Below are positions 24,739 to 32,349 of a DNA stretch of 64,000 bases, piece by piece. The DNA is taken from contig NZ_JAIVAE010000009.1 in assembly GCF_020171785.1 (NCBI RefSeq), forward strand, positions 124,001 to 188,000, in the 5' to 3' direction. The notes beneath the pieces are model-generated. The model was not told where the DNA came from. It saw only the letters and a list, made by a program, of their open reading frames with translations, and searched no databases. The first letter of the stretch is position 1, and each line of letters begins with the position of its first letter. The position numbers and the translations under genes were made by a program. This stretch comes from Guptibacillus hwajinpoensis. Its GTDB lineage: Bacteria > Bacillota > Bacilli > Bacillales > Guptibacillaceae.

Positions 24739-25680
24739 ATGGAAATTCAGGCATTACTGATCATGTTCAGAGAAGTACTTGAAGCGCTTCTCATTATTGG
24801 AATCATAACCACTTATATGAAACGAATGGGACAGTGCCAGTATAACAAGTTTGTCTGGTTAGGAGCCGGTCTTGCTGTTGTAGCAAGTATTGGAGTTGCC
24901 ATGCTGTTTCAGGTTGTTTTCACAGGATTCGCTGCGATGGGAAGCGAGATCTACCTGAAGATTTCCATTATGCTTATCTCAGCTGTTTTATTAACTCAAA
25001 TGGTATTCTGGATGGCGTCTCATAGCCGTAACCTTAAAGGTAAAACTGAGGGGAAGATGACGGAATATATCACGACAGGTAATGTTATTGGGATGGTAAT
25101 TCACTCCTTCTTAGTTGTTCTACGAGAAGGTGTTGAAACTGTTTTCTTCTTTGCAGCAATTACTGGAGGGGACATCGGGAAAGGATTTGAAGGATGGGGA
25201 GCGATTACTGGAGTCTTAATTGCTTCCGCCGTTTCATACTTTTTCTTTAAAGGTACGATGCGTATTCCACTTAAATCCTTCTTTAAGATCACTGGTATTT
25301 TTATTGTACTCATTGCAGGTGGGTTATTTGTACAGGGAATATCAATGATGCAGGATATTAAATTAATTGGCAGTGTTATGCCTCATGTGTATGACTTAAC
25401 ATGGTTTTTACCTGAACATCCAATTGACTATGCCCATTACGTGCGAGATCAAGGGGTAGCTCCGTTACTCTCTGGTGATATCGGTATCTTCTTTAAAGCA
25501 TTGTTTGGTTATTCCTCAATGCCTTCCATTGAAGAAATTATAGGGTATGTCGGTTACTTTACCGTAATTTACTTGCTCGTCAATCACCAGAAAGAGCCAG
25601 TAAAAGCAGAAGTAAAAGAATCTAATAATAAAGCTGTTTTCAAAGCAACGAACGAGATGAATGAATCTGCAGTAAAATAA
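24739..25680 (+). CDS. FTR1-family high-affinity iron permease
   Basis: A 313-residue polytopic permease of the Ftr1/EfeU family, which imports ferric iron. Two copies of the REGLE-type motif are present: REVLE at 11-15 in the first membrane segment and REGVE at 129-133 in the fourth, the glutamates being the presumed iron ligands. About seven membrane segments are visible. The N-terminus is MEIQALLIMFREVLEALLII with no large extracytoplasmic domain. It shares a Fur-controlled transcript with the secreted protein upstream. EfeO-like and EfeB (dye-decolorising peroxidase) genes, the usual partners, are absent nearby. ATG follows GAAAGGGG. Confidence 0.9.
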   Translation: MEIQALLIMFREVLEALLIIGIITTYMKRMGQCQYNKFVWLGAGLAVVASIGVAMLFQVVFTGFAAMGSEIYLKISIMLISAVLLTQMVFWMASHSRNLKGKTEGKMTEYITTGNVIGMVIHSFLVVLREGVETVFFFAAITGGDIGKGFEGWGAITGVLIASAVSYFFFKGTMRIPLKSFFKITGIFIVLIAGGLFVQGISMMQDIKLIGSVMPHVYDLTWFLPEHPIDYAHYVRDQGVAPLLSGDIGIFFKALFGYSSMPSIEEIIGYVGYFTVIYLLVNHQKEPVKAEVKESNNKAVFKATNEMNESAVK

Positions 25681-25688
25681 ACTGACTA

Positions 25689-25724
25689 AGTACAAGGCGG
25701 AATAAATCGTCTTGTGCTTTTTTT
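25689..25724 (+). terminator. terminator after the FTR1 gene
   Basis: AGTACAAGGCG and CGTCTTGTGCT pair over 11 bases with G-T pairs around a loop of eight, followed by TTTTTTT. Confidence 0.88.
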
Positions 25725-25736
25725 CATCATTAGTAT

Positions 25737-25755
25737 CGCAAACGATAGCTTTGCG
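25737..25755. repeat. inverted repeat in the leader of the GT-C gene
   Basis: CGCAAACGATAGCTTTGCG has 6-bp arms around seven bases, with a second small palindrome ATCGCAAACGAT overlapping it. It lies 33 bases before the gene start and could be an operator or an mRNA hairpin. No regulator is assigned. Confidence 0.35.
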
Positions 25756-25787
25756 CCTCTGTTTGAAACTGAAAAGGATGATACAAA

Positions 25788-27287
25788 ATGAATCGAGCTT
25801 TTAGAAATCGAAAGGAACGGTATGCCATTCATACTCTGGTATGGGTTGTGTCACTCATTAGCCTTATGTTCCTCGTATGGTGGAGATTTATTTATGCAAT
25901 CGAGTCCCCACGTTCCTGGGATCAGGTTGACTTTACTTTAGCCCTCGATCGTTTTGATTTATTTGCAATGCAGCCACATTTTCCAGGGTATCCTTATTTT
26001 ATTCTTGGAGGCATTTGGCTAAATAAATGGATTTTTAATCCAGCTGAGGCACTTGCAACGTGGAATTCTCTTCTTATGCTACTTGCCATATATCCAATGT
26101 ATAGAATAAGTCGATCGTTTCTCTCAAAGACGTTTAGCATTGTAGCCGTCAGTCTTATTCAATCTATGGTGTTTGTAAATGTCCTAACCGTTCAACCGAT
26201 GAGTGAAGCTTCAGCGGTTGCAATTCTCTGGTGGTATATGTGGAGTTTACAACAGGGCTTTATTAAACATTCAACTGTTTGGATCGTAATATCTTCGTTT
26301 TTCTTTAGTTTATTACTAGGGGTGCGATTATCGTATTTACCGTTCGGAATTGGCTTCGTTTTGCTATTAATTTATCAAAAAAACAAATTCACAACAAAAG
26401 AATATCTCTCTTTTTTGATGATGCAAGTGCTAGTGGCAGTAGTTTTTCAGTTCATATGGGTTGGAGGTCTTGCTGTTTCTGAAGGAGGGGTCGCTGCTTT
26501 TCTTCAGCTCGCATTAGGCTTCTCTGAAGGTCACTTTGAAGAATGGGGAGGAACAGCTGTTTCCGCATCGACTTCTTTTTTTGAGCGTCTATCTCATCTG
26601 TTTCTAAATAATATTGGATGGACAGGGATTGGTGGGCAAAACCTTTTCGTATTGTTATTACTCATAGCACTCTTAGTATACTTAACAATGGTTCGAGTGA
26701 AGAAACCAATAAGGATTACGGAAGTCTCATGGTTTGGATGGGCGTTTGTCAGTATGATCTTTAGTTATTTTCTTTGGGCTTTATTTGCACAGAATATAGA
26801 TAAGCCTCGCCATATTCTCCCGCTTCCAGGAATGGTATTGCTTGGATTTCTATGGTGTGGATTAAAAAAACAATGTGATGGGTCGAAAAGAATGCTGCTA
26901 TTGTTAGCAGTCATAATTAGCGTGCAGTCAGCGGTTTCTTATACAACCATGAAGGAAGCAAACGATCCAGCGGCTGTTTATCAATTAATTGATTACCTAG
27001 AAGACGAGACTGAACCGCTTATTGTGTATACTTGGGAAGAAACAAGGGTAATGTCTTTTAATCGTGTTTCATTTGAACATGAACAAATTTACACTTATTC
27101 ATCCTTTCTGGCAGATCTTCGTTATTATGATAATCATCGTGTGTATTTAACAGAGCAAGTAGTTGAAGGGTTTGCAAAACAAGGGATACCGATTGAAGAT
27201 CAAGTGAAACGAGTCCAAACATTTCATTCTTCACCGCTTTATGACCCTGTCTATCATGATATCGTGTTATATGAGTTTCAACAGTAA
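25788..27287 (+). CDS. GT-C-type integral membrane glycosyltransferase
   Basis: A 499-residue protein with about eleven hydrophobic segments. After the first segment an extracytoplasmic loop reads SWDQVDFTLALDRFDLF then QPHFPGYP, the arrangement of acidic residues and Pro-Gly-x-Pro seen in GT-C (PMT/ArnT-like, GT39/GT83) enzymes that use polyprenyl-phosphate sugars outside the membrane. A soluble C-terminal domain (about 395-499) follows the last membrane segment. Acceptor and sugar are unknown. The gene has its own leader after the FTR1 terminator, and pairs logically with the GT2 synthase 2 kb upstream. It is the last gene before synteny resumes at uvrC. Confidence 0.7.
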   Translation: MNRAFRNRKERYAIHTLVWVVSLISLMFLVWWRFIYAIESPRSWDQVDFTLALDRFDLFAMQPHFPGYPYFILGGIWLNKWIFNPAEALATWNSLLMLLAIYPMYRISRSFLSKTFSIVAVSLIQSMVFVNVLTVQPMSEASAVAILWWYMWSLQQGFIKHSTVWIVISSFFFSLLLGVRLSYLPFGIGFVLLLIYQKNKFTTKEYLSFLMMQVLVAVVFQFIWVGGLAVSEGGVAAFLQLALGFSEGHFEEWGGTAVSASTSFFERLSHLFLNNIGWTGIGGQNLFVLLLLIALLVYLTMVRVKKPIRITEVSWFGWAFVSMIFSYFLWALFAQNIDKPRHILPLPGMVLLGFLWCGLKKQCDGSKRMLLLLAVIISVQSAVSYTTMKEANDPAAVYQLIDYLEDETEPLIVYTWEETRVMSFNRVSFEHEQIYTYSSFLADLRYYDNHRVYLTEQVVEGFAKQGIPIEDQVKRVQTFHSSPLYDPVYHDIVLYEFQQ

Positions 27288-27364
27288 TCGGTTGAAGAGT
27301 GACTATGTTACAATAAAAGGGGAACATAGATACGCCTTGAAAGGGAGCAAAGAGGTGAGTCAGT

Positions 27365-29146
27365 ATGGAACAACATTTGAAAAATAAGCTAGCGATTCTT
27401 CCTGACCAACCCGGGTGTTACTTGATGAAAGATCGCCAGGGAACGATCATTTATGTCGGGAAAGCGAAAGTGTTGAAAAATAGAGTGCGTTCGTATTTTA
27501 GCGGATCACACGACGGGAAAACTCAGCGTCTAGTAGGCGAAATACGCGATTTTGAATATATCGTTACTTCTACAAATCTTGAAGCTCTTATTTTAGAGCT
27601 TAATTTAATTAAAAAACATGATCCAAAATATAACGTCATGCTTAAAGATGACAAAAGCTATCCTTATATTAAAATAACGGCTGAAGAGCAGCCGCGCTTA
27701 ATCACTACACGCAAAATCAAAAAAGATAAAGGGAAATATTTTGGTCCATATCCAAACGCCTATGCAGCTAGTGCAACAAAGAAGTTATTGGACCGTCTCT
27801 ATCCATTGCGAAAATGTCGAAAGATGCCTGATCGGGTCTGTCTTTACTATCATATCGGACAATGTCTTGCGCCTTGCGTTAACGACATTACGAAGGAACA
27901 AAACAAAGAAATGATTGAGGGCATTACCCGCTTTTTAAATGGAGGTCATCAAGAAGTAAAAGAAGATATCGAACGAAAAATGATGACTGCGTCAGAAAAC
28001 ATGGATTTCGAGCGAGCAAAAGAGTTTCGAGATTTAATGTTTCATATCGATAAAGTAATGGAAGTACAGAAAATCCAATCCAATGATGGCATTGATCGAG
28101 ATATATTCGGCTACAGCTTTGACAAAGGGTGGATGTGTGTCCAAGTTTTCTTTGTACGTCAAGGGAAATTAATTGAAAGAGATGTTTCGCTTTTTCCTTT
28201 CTATAATGACGCTGAAGAAGATTTCTTAACCTATATCGGTCAGTTCTACCTTCAGCAAAATCATCCTAAACCGAAAGAGGTTTTACTTCCTCAGCAGGTA
28301 AATGCTCAGATGGTTGAAGAACTTCTTCAAATTCCTGTTCATCAACCTAAGCGCGGAAAGAAAAAAGAACTTGTAGAGCTTACAATGAAAAATGCAACGA
28401 TTGCACTTAATGAGAAATTCTCATTAATAGAACGGGATGAAAAGAGAACGATTGATGCTGTTGAAAATTTGGGCGATCAGCTCGGTATAGACGCACCTCT
28501 TCGAATTGAAGCTTTTGATAACTCAAATATCCAGGGAACCAACCCAGTCTCAGCGATGGTGGTGTTTATTGATGGAAAACCAAAGAAAAATGAATATCGA
28601 AAGTATAAAATAAGAACGGTTGATGGTCCAAATGATGTAGGATCAATGAAAGAAGTTGTCAGAAGAAGATATTCGAGAGTGTTAAAAGAAAGTGGACCAC
28701 TCCCTGATTTAATTATCATTGATGGTGGCATTGCTCAAATACAAGCAGCAAAAGACGTTCTTGAGAATGAGCTTAGTCTTGAAATTCCGGTTTGCTCTCT
28801 TACTAAAGATGAGAAACATAAAACATCTCACCTTCTCATTGGAGATCCTCCACAGGGTGTATTCTTACCAAGAAATAGTCAAGAATTCTATCTTTTACAG
28901 CGAATTCAGGATGAAGTGCATCGGTTTGCTATTACATTTCATCGACAGCTTCGAGGTAAATCAATGCTTAAATCAAGCCTTGATGACATCCCAGGTATAG
29001 GTGAGAAAAGAAAAAAGAAGTTGTTGAATCATTTTGGATCCATTAAAAGGATGAAAGAAGCCACTGCAGAAGATCTTCATAATGCCGGATTACCGATGAA
29101 TGTAGCGGAGGAAGTTGTGGCTCGATTTGAAAATCATTCAAATTAA
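27365..29146 (+). CDS. uvrC: excinuclease ABC subunit C
   Basis: UvrC makes the dual incisions in nucleotide excision repair with UvrA and UvrB. The 593-residue protein has the N-terminal GIY-YIG nuclease ([23 protein letters not shown] at about 13-35), the Cys-rich segment [21 protein letters not shown], a UVR helix that binds UvrB (about 203-238), the RNase H-like endonuclease domain with '[11 protein letters not shown]' and '[11 protein letters not shown]', and C-terminal HhH motifs ([16 protein letters not shown]). ATG at 27365 follows AGAGGTG. It marks the right border of the accessory block. Confidence 0.97.
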   Translation: MEQHLKNKLAILPDQPGCYLMKDRQGTIIYVGKAKVLKNRVRSYFSGSHDGKTQRLVGEIRDFEYIVTSTNLEALILELNLIKKHDPKYNVMLKDDKSYPYIKITAEEQPRLITTRKIKKDKGKYFGPYPNAYAASATKKLLDRLYPLRKCRKMPDRVCLYYHIGQCLAPCVNDITKEQNKEMIEGITRFLNGGHQEVKEDIERKMMTASENMDFERAKEFRDLMFHIDKVMEVQKIQSNDGIDRDIFGYSFDKGWMCVQVFFVRQGKLIERDVSLFPFYNDAEEDFLTYIGQFYLQQNHPKPKEVLLPQQVNAQMVEELLQIPVHQPKRGKKKELVELTMKNATIALNEKFSLIERDEKRTIDAVENLGDQLGIDAPLRIEAFDNSNIQGTNPVSAMVVFIDGKPKKNEYRKYKIRTVDGPNDVGSMKEVVRRRYSRVLKESGPLPDLIIIDGGIAQIQAAKDVLENELSLEIPVCSLTKDEKHKTSHLLIGDPPQGVFLPRNSQEFYLLQRIQDEVHRFAITFHRQLRGKSMLKSSLDDIPGIGEKRKKKLLNHFGSIKRMKEATAEDLHNAGLPMNVAEEVVARFENHSN

Positions 29147-29160
29147 TTTTCAAGAACATC

Positions 29161-29189
29161 TTGCGGCATTCACGTAAGTTCGTTATAAT
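29161..29189 (+). promoter_or_regulatory. promoter of the lysC leader
   Basis: TTGCGG, 17 bases and a perfect TATAAT lie 38 bases before the lysine aptamer. Confidence 0.7.
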
Positions 29190-29226
29190 GAGTGAAATTT
29201 AATAGTTCCACACTTCGAAAGTTGAA

Positions 29227-29412
29227 GTGATGGTAGAGGCGCAAAAACCATTAGTAAGCTTACGGGAGAGTGTTAAGACTCGTTGATCGTAGTTGAAAGG
29301 GGAATTTGCCGAAGTGGAAAGGCGCTTATCCGTCTGAAACTGGATCTGTATTGAATAAATGCAGAGCTGTCATCCAATACCTACCCGGGAATTGGATGGA
29401 GAACTATCTCAC
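29227..29412 (+). promoter_or_regulatory. lysine riboswitch (L box)
   Basis: The leader carries the conserved L-box blocks in order: AGAGGCGC, TTAGTAAG, GGGGAATTTGCCGAAG, a GAGCTGTCATCC segment and TGGAGAACTATCTC, with P1 formed by GTGATGGTAG and CTATCTCAC. Lysine binding should favour the terminator that follows, lowering aspartokinase II synthesis. This is the known control of B. subtilis lysC. Confidence 0.95.
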
Positions 29413-29442
29413 AAAGGGACGTTTTCTTGGATTTGTTATGAA

Positions 29443-29477
29443 AACAACAGTGAGGTTTTTCTCATTGTTGTTTTTTT
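29443..29477 (+). terminator. lysine riboswitch terminator
   Basis: AACAACAGTGAG and CTCATTGTTGTT pair over 12 bases (one G-T) around GTTTTT and are followed by a T-run. The T-run itself begins a second hairpin, TTTTTTTATACTTTAAT with ATTAAAGTATATAAAAAA (to 29518), of unknown role. From there to the lysC start nothing else is seen. Confidence 0.9.
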
Positions 29478-29644
29478 ATACTTTAATAGCGAAAAGAATC
29501 ATTAAAGTATATAAAAAAACAAAGGCATCGCTTTTTATTAGCGGAGCAATTTATCCATTTCGACTCTTAAATTCGTGAGTATGAGTAAGATGCGAGTAAA
29601 ACGCATAGTGATAACCAAGCTGTATGAAAGAAAGGATGGAGAGA

Positions 29645-30880
29645 GTGGGACTACGTGTATTGAAATTCGGAGGTACGTCTGTTGGAGATGTAGAAAAAAT
29701 TAAAAATGTTTCCAAAAGACTAATGGAAGCTGTAAACAATGGAGACGAGGTTGTAGCAGTTGTTTCCGCAATGGGGAAAACAACGGATGAACTTGTGGGG
29801 TTATCAAAAGGAATTACTTCTAAACCATCTCCAAGAGAGCTTGATATGCTCCTAACGACTGGTGAACAAGTGACAACGGCACTTCTTTCAATGGCCTTAA
29901 ATGAAGAAGGATACGAAGCTATTTCACTAACAGGCTGGCAGGCTGGAATTAAAACCGAAACGTTTCATGGTAATGCAAGAATTCTTGATATAGATGCTTC
30001 CCGGATGAATCAACACCTTGCTGAAGGGAAAATCGTGATTGTTGCAGGATTCCAAGGGTTAACGGATACATCTGACATTGCAACGCTTGGCCGCGGTGGT
30101 TCTGATACAACAGCTGTCGCAATTGCAGCCGCTCTTAAAGCGGATCGTTGTGAAATTTATACAGATGTAGATGGCGTTTATACGACCGATCCTCGCTATG
30201 TGAAAGGGGCAAGAAAGCTTTCGACGATTTCGTATGACGAAATGCTTGAACTAGCCAATCTGGGCGCTGGTGTCTTGCATCCGAGAGCAGTTGAGTTTGC
30301 AAAAAACTACAATATCCTGCTTGAGGTACGCTCAAGCTTTACAAATGAACCCGGAACATTAATTGAGGAGGTCGTATCAATGGAACAAAATTTAGTCGTT
30401 AGAGGTCTTGCTTTTGAAAGTAATGTGACAAAAATAACAATTTCAGGTTTACCGAATGAGCTTACAACGCTCCCATCTCTATTTTCATCCCTTGCTTCAA
30501 ATGGCATAAACGTAGATGTTATCATTCAAAGCACGGGAGAGAAAAATACAACGAGCATCTCGTTTTCAATTGAAACTGCTTCTCTCGAGTTAACGCTAGA
30601 TGTCCTTCGTCGTATCAAAGTGAAACTTCCTTATGAACATATTTATCATGAATCAGATCTAGCTAAAGTATCAATAGTCGGATCTGGTATGATTTCGAAT
30701 CCAGGCGTTGCTGCACAGATGTTTGAAGTACTTGCTGAACATGGAATTGAAATGAAGATGGTTAGCACATCAGAAATCAAAGTATCAACGATCGTTCCAG
30801 AAGAAAAAATGATTTATGCAATTGAGTCCTTACATGACAAATTCCAGCTAGATGAGAGAACACCTGTTAATCAAATGTAA
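29645..30880 (+). CDS. lysC: aspartokinase II, alpha and beta subunits
   Basis: Aspartokinase phosphorylates aspartate at the head of lysine, threonine and methionine synthesis; this isozyme is the lysine-controlled one. The 411-residue alpha subunit begins with the kinase motif KFGGTSVG, contains 'TLGRGGSDTTAVAIAAAL', and has two ACT domains from about 245. GTG at 29645 is preferred since it puts the KFGGTS motif at the usual distance and has AAAGGA eight bases upstream; in-frame ATGs at 29624 and 29636 are alternatives. An internal ATG at 30380, behind GAGGAGGT, encodes a separate 166-residue beta subunit (MEQNLVVRGLAFESNVTKIT), as in B. subtilis. Confidence 0.95.
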   Translation: MGLRVLKFGGTSVGDVEKIKNVSKRLMEAVNNGDEVVAVVSAMGKTTDELVGLSKGITSKPSPRELDMLLTTGEQVTTALLSMALNEEGYEAISLTGWQAGIKTETFHGNARILDIDASRMNQHLAEGKIVIVAGFQGLTDTSDIATLGRGGSDTTAVAIAAALKADRCEIYTDVDGVYTTDPRYVKGARKLSTISYDEMLELANLGAGVLHPRAVEFAKNYNILLEVRSSFTNEPGTLIEEVVSMEQNLVVRGLAFESNVTKITISGLPNELTTLPSLFSSLASNGINVDVIIQSTGEKNTTSISFSIETASLELTLDVLRRIKVKLPYEHIYHESDLAKVSIVGSGMISNPGVAAQMFEVLAEHGIEMKMVSTSEIKVSTIVPEEKMIYAIESLHDKFQLDERTPVNQM

Positions 30881-30883
30881 TCG

Positions 30884-30913
30884 AAAAGGAGACCACGGCG
30901 TGGTCTCCTTTTT
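30884..30913. terminator. terminator between lysC and yslB
   Basis: AAAAGGAGACCAC and GTGGTCTCCTTTT form a long perfect stem around GGC that can serve both convergent genes. Confidence 0.93.
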
Positions 30914-30918
30914 ATTAA

Positions 30919-31359
30919 TCAAATCTGATCTTTCGGGTCCCATTTTACTGTAAATTGAATGTCATTCTTTTTATCAATTTCATAGGCCTCAGCAATGCAA
31001 TGGAGCATGTTTTGATATTGTTCAGCAAGAAAGCCTGCCTCTAGTTGATAACAGGCAATACGACTTGTTTTTTTGCGTTCTGTGATGAGTTCTGAATGAA
31101 GATCGAACGTTATTTCATTCTTTTTTTCTTGTACAATTGATAATCGCCCCCAACCAGCACGTTGGAAAAACTCTTCAATCTCTTCTCGTGTGGAGAGAGG
31201 GAACTGTCTGGCCATTTCTTTTCCAGTCCAGTATAAAACAGCAGGCTGCTCACTTCCAAGAAGTTCAGGAATAAGAATTTCTCGGTAGAATTCATACCCA
31301 AAAGCAGTTGTTTCTAGTTCATGGCTGTAATCAATCGAGTTTGTACGCTTCTTAAACAT
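30919..31359 (-). CDS. yslB: YslB family protein (DUF2507)
   Basis: A 146-residue cytoplasmic protein of the DUF2507 family, whose fold is related to 4-vinyl-reductase-type domains and whose function is unknown. It reads FGYEFYREILIPELLGSEQP, then 'YWTGKEMARQFPL' and 'FFQRAGWGRLSIV', typical of YslB. GGGAGG precedes the ATG at 31359. Its position between lysC and sdhC, facing lysC, is that of B. subtilis yslB. Confidence 0.9.
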   Translation of the reverse strand: MFKKRTNSIDYSHELETTAFGYEFYREILIPELLGSEQPAVLYWTGKEMARQFPLSTREEIEEFFQRAGWGRLSIVQEKKNEITFDLHSELITERKKTSRIACYQLEAGFLAEQYQNMLHCIAEAYEIDKKNDIQFTVKWDPKDQI

Positions 31360-31516
31360 AAATTCCTCCCAGCTTTTCTACTAAATTATTATAACGTTTA
31401 ATAGTAAAATCCTCCATAGCATAAACGATAGAATTTACAACAAAGGAAGCGTATTCAATAGATAGAAATAAAAGTCTAGCAAAGCAATTTTGAAAACTCA
31501 AAATGTACGCGTTTTC

Positions 31517-31545
31517 TTGACGGTCCTAAATGATGGGAGTACAAT
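31517..31545 (+). promoter_or_regulatory. sigma-A promoter of sdhCAB
   Basis: TTGACG, 17 bases and TACAAT make a strong promoter 121 bases before sdhC. Just upstream, 31491-31506 is a perfect inverted repeat TTTTGA/TCAAAA that could be an operator. The remainder of the 306-base yslB-sdhC gap shows no gene. Confidence 0.75.
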
Positions 31546-31665
31546 GGGTATGTCACAATATAATCGACAGAAAGCGATGATTTCTGTGCATGCAAAGACT
31601 TCTTTAATAGAAAAAATGCACTGGCAGATGGTAGCTTAACAACTTAAAAGGGGGACACACAAAAC

Positions 31666-32274
31666 ATGGCCGCAAGTCGAGACTTTGTAAGCCGAAAATT
31701 GCATTCGCTTCTAGGAGTAATTCCACTCGGACTCTTCGTTATTCAGCATTTAACAGTTAACTATTTTGCAACAAGAGGGCCCGAAGCATTTAATGACGCA
31801 GCTCACTTTATGGAGAGTCTTCCATACAGGTATGTGCTCGAAATTTTTGTCATTTTCTTACCGCTCTTATTTCATGCGATTTACGGTGTTTATATCGCAT
31901 TTCAATCCAAAAATAACGTTAGTCGCTACGGCTATCTACGTAACTGGATGTTTTACTTGCAGCGGATCTCAGGCGTGGTCGTATTAATCTTTGTAACATG
32001 GCACGTCTGGCAAACGAGATTACAGGCTGCAATGGGAGCTGAAGTGAACTACCAAATGATGGTTGATATCTTATCAAATCCAGCCATGATGATCTTTTAC
32101 ATTATCGGTGTACTTGGTACAGTATTCCACTTCGCCAATGGCTTATGGTCATTCTTCGTAAGCTGGGGCTTTACAGTAACACCAAAATCACAGCGTGTGA
32201 TGACTTATGTCACAATGATTATTTTCGTTGCACTTTCAGTAGTAGGCATGCGCGCATTGTTTGCATTTGTATAA
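31666..32274 (+). CDS. sdhC: succinate dehydrogenase cytochrome b558 subunit
   Basis: The 202-residue membrane anchor of complex II carries two b-type haems and passes electrons to menaquinone. Five hydrophobic segments are visible, beginning KLHSLLGVIPLGLFVIQHL, with histidines suitable as haem ligands in the HSLLG/QHL region, 'LLFHAIYG', 'VTWHVWQTR' and 'GTVFHFANG'. This is the single-anchor Bacillus type rather than separate SdhC and SdhD. AAGGGGGAC precedes the ATG. It opens the sdhCAB operon. Confidence 0.95.
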   Translation: MAASRDFVSRKLHSLLGVIPLGLFVIQHLTVNYFATRGPEAFNDAAHFMESLPYRYVLEIFVIFLPLLFHAIYGVYIAFQSKNNVSRYGYLRNWMFYLQRISGVVVLIFVTWHVWQTRLQAAMGAEVNYQMMVDILSNPAMMIFYIIGVLGTVFHFANGLWSFFVSWGFTVTPKSQRVMTYVTMIIFVALSVVGMRALFAFV

Positions 32275-32349
32275 GAAAGTGAACTGTCTTCACCACGTCT
32301 GATACATAATTTTTCAGACAGAGCCAGCATTTAAGGGGGAACCGTTCTT

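Noticed and set aside
29306-29578. 90-codon open frame between uvrC and lysC
   Set aside because: It runs straight through the lysine aptamer and its terminator; the structure conservation explains the sequence and no ribosome site precedes it.
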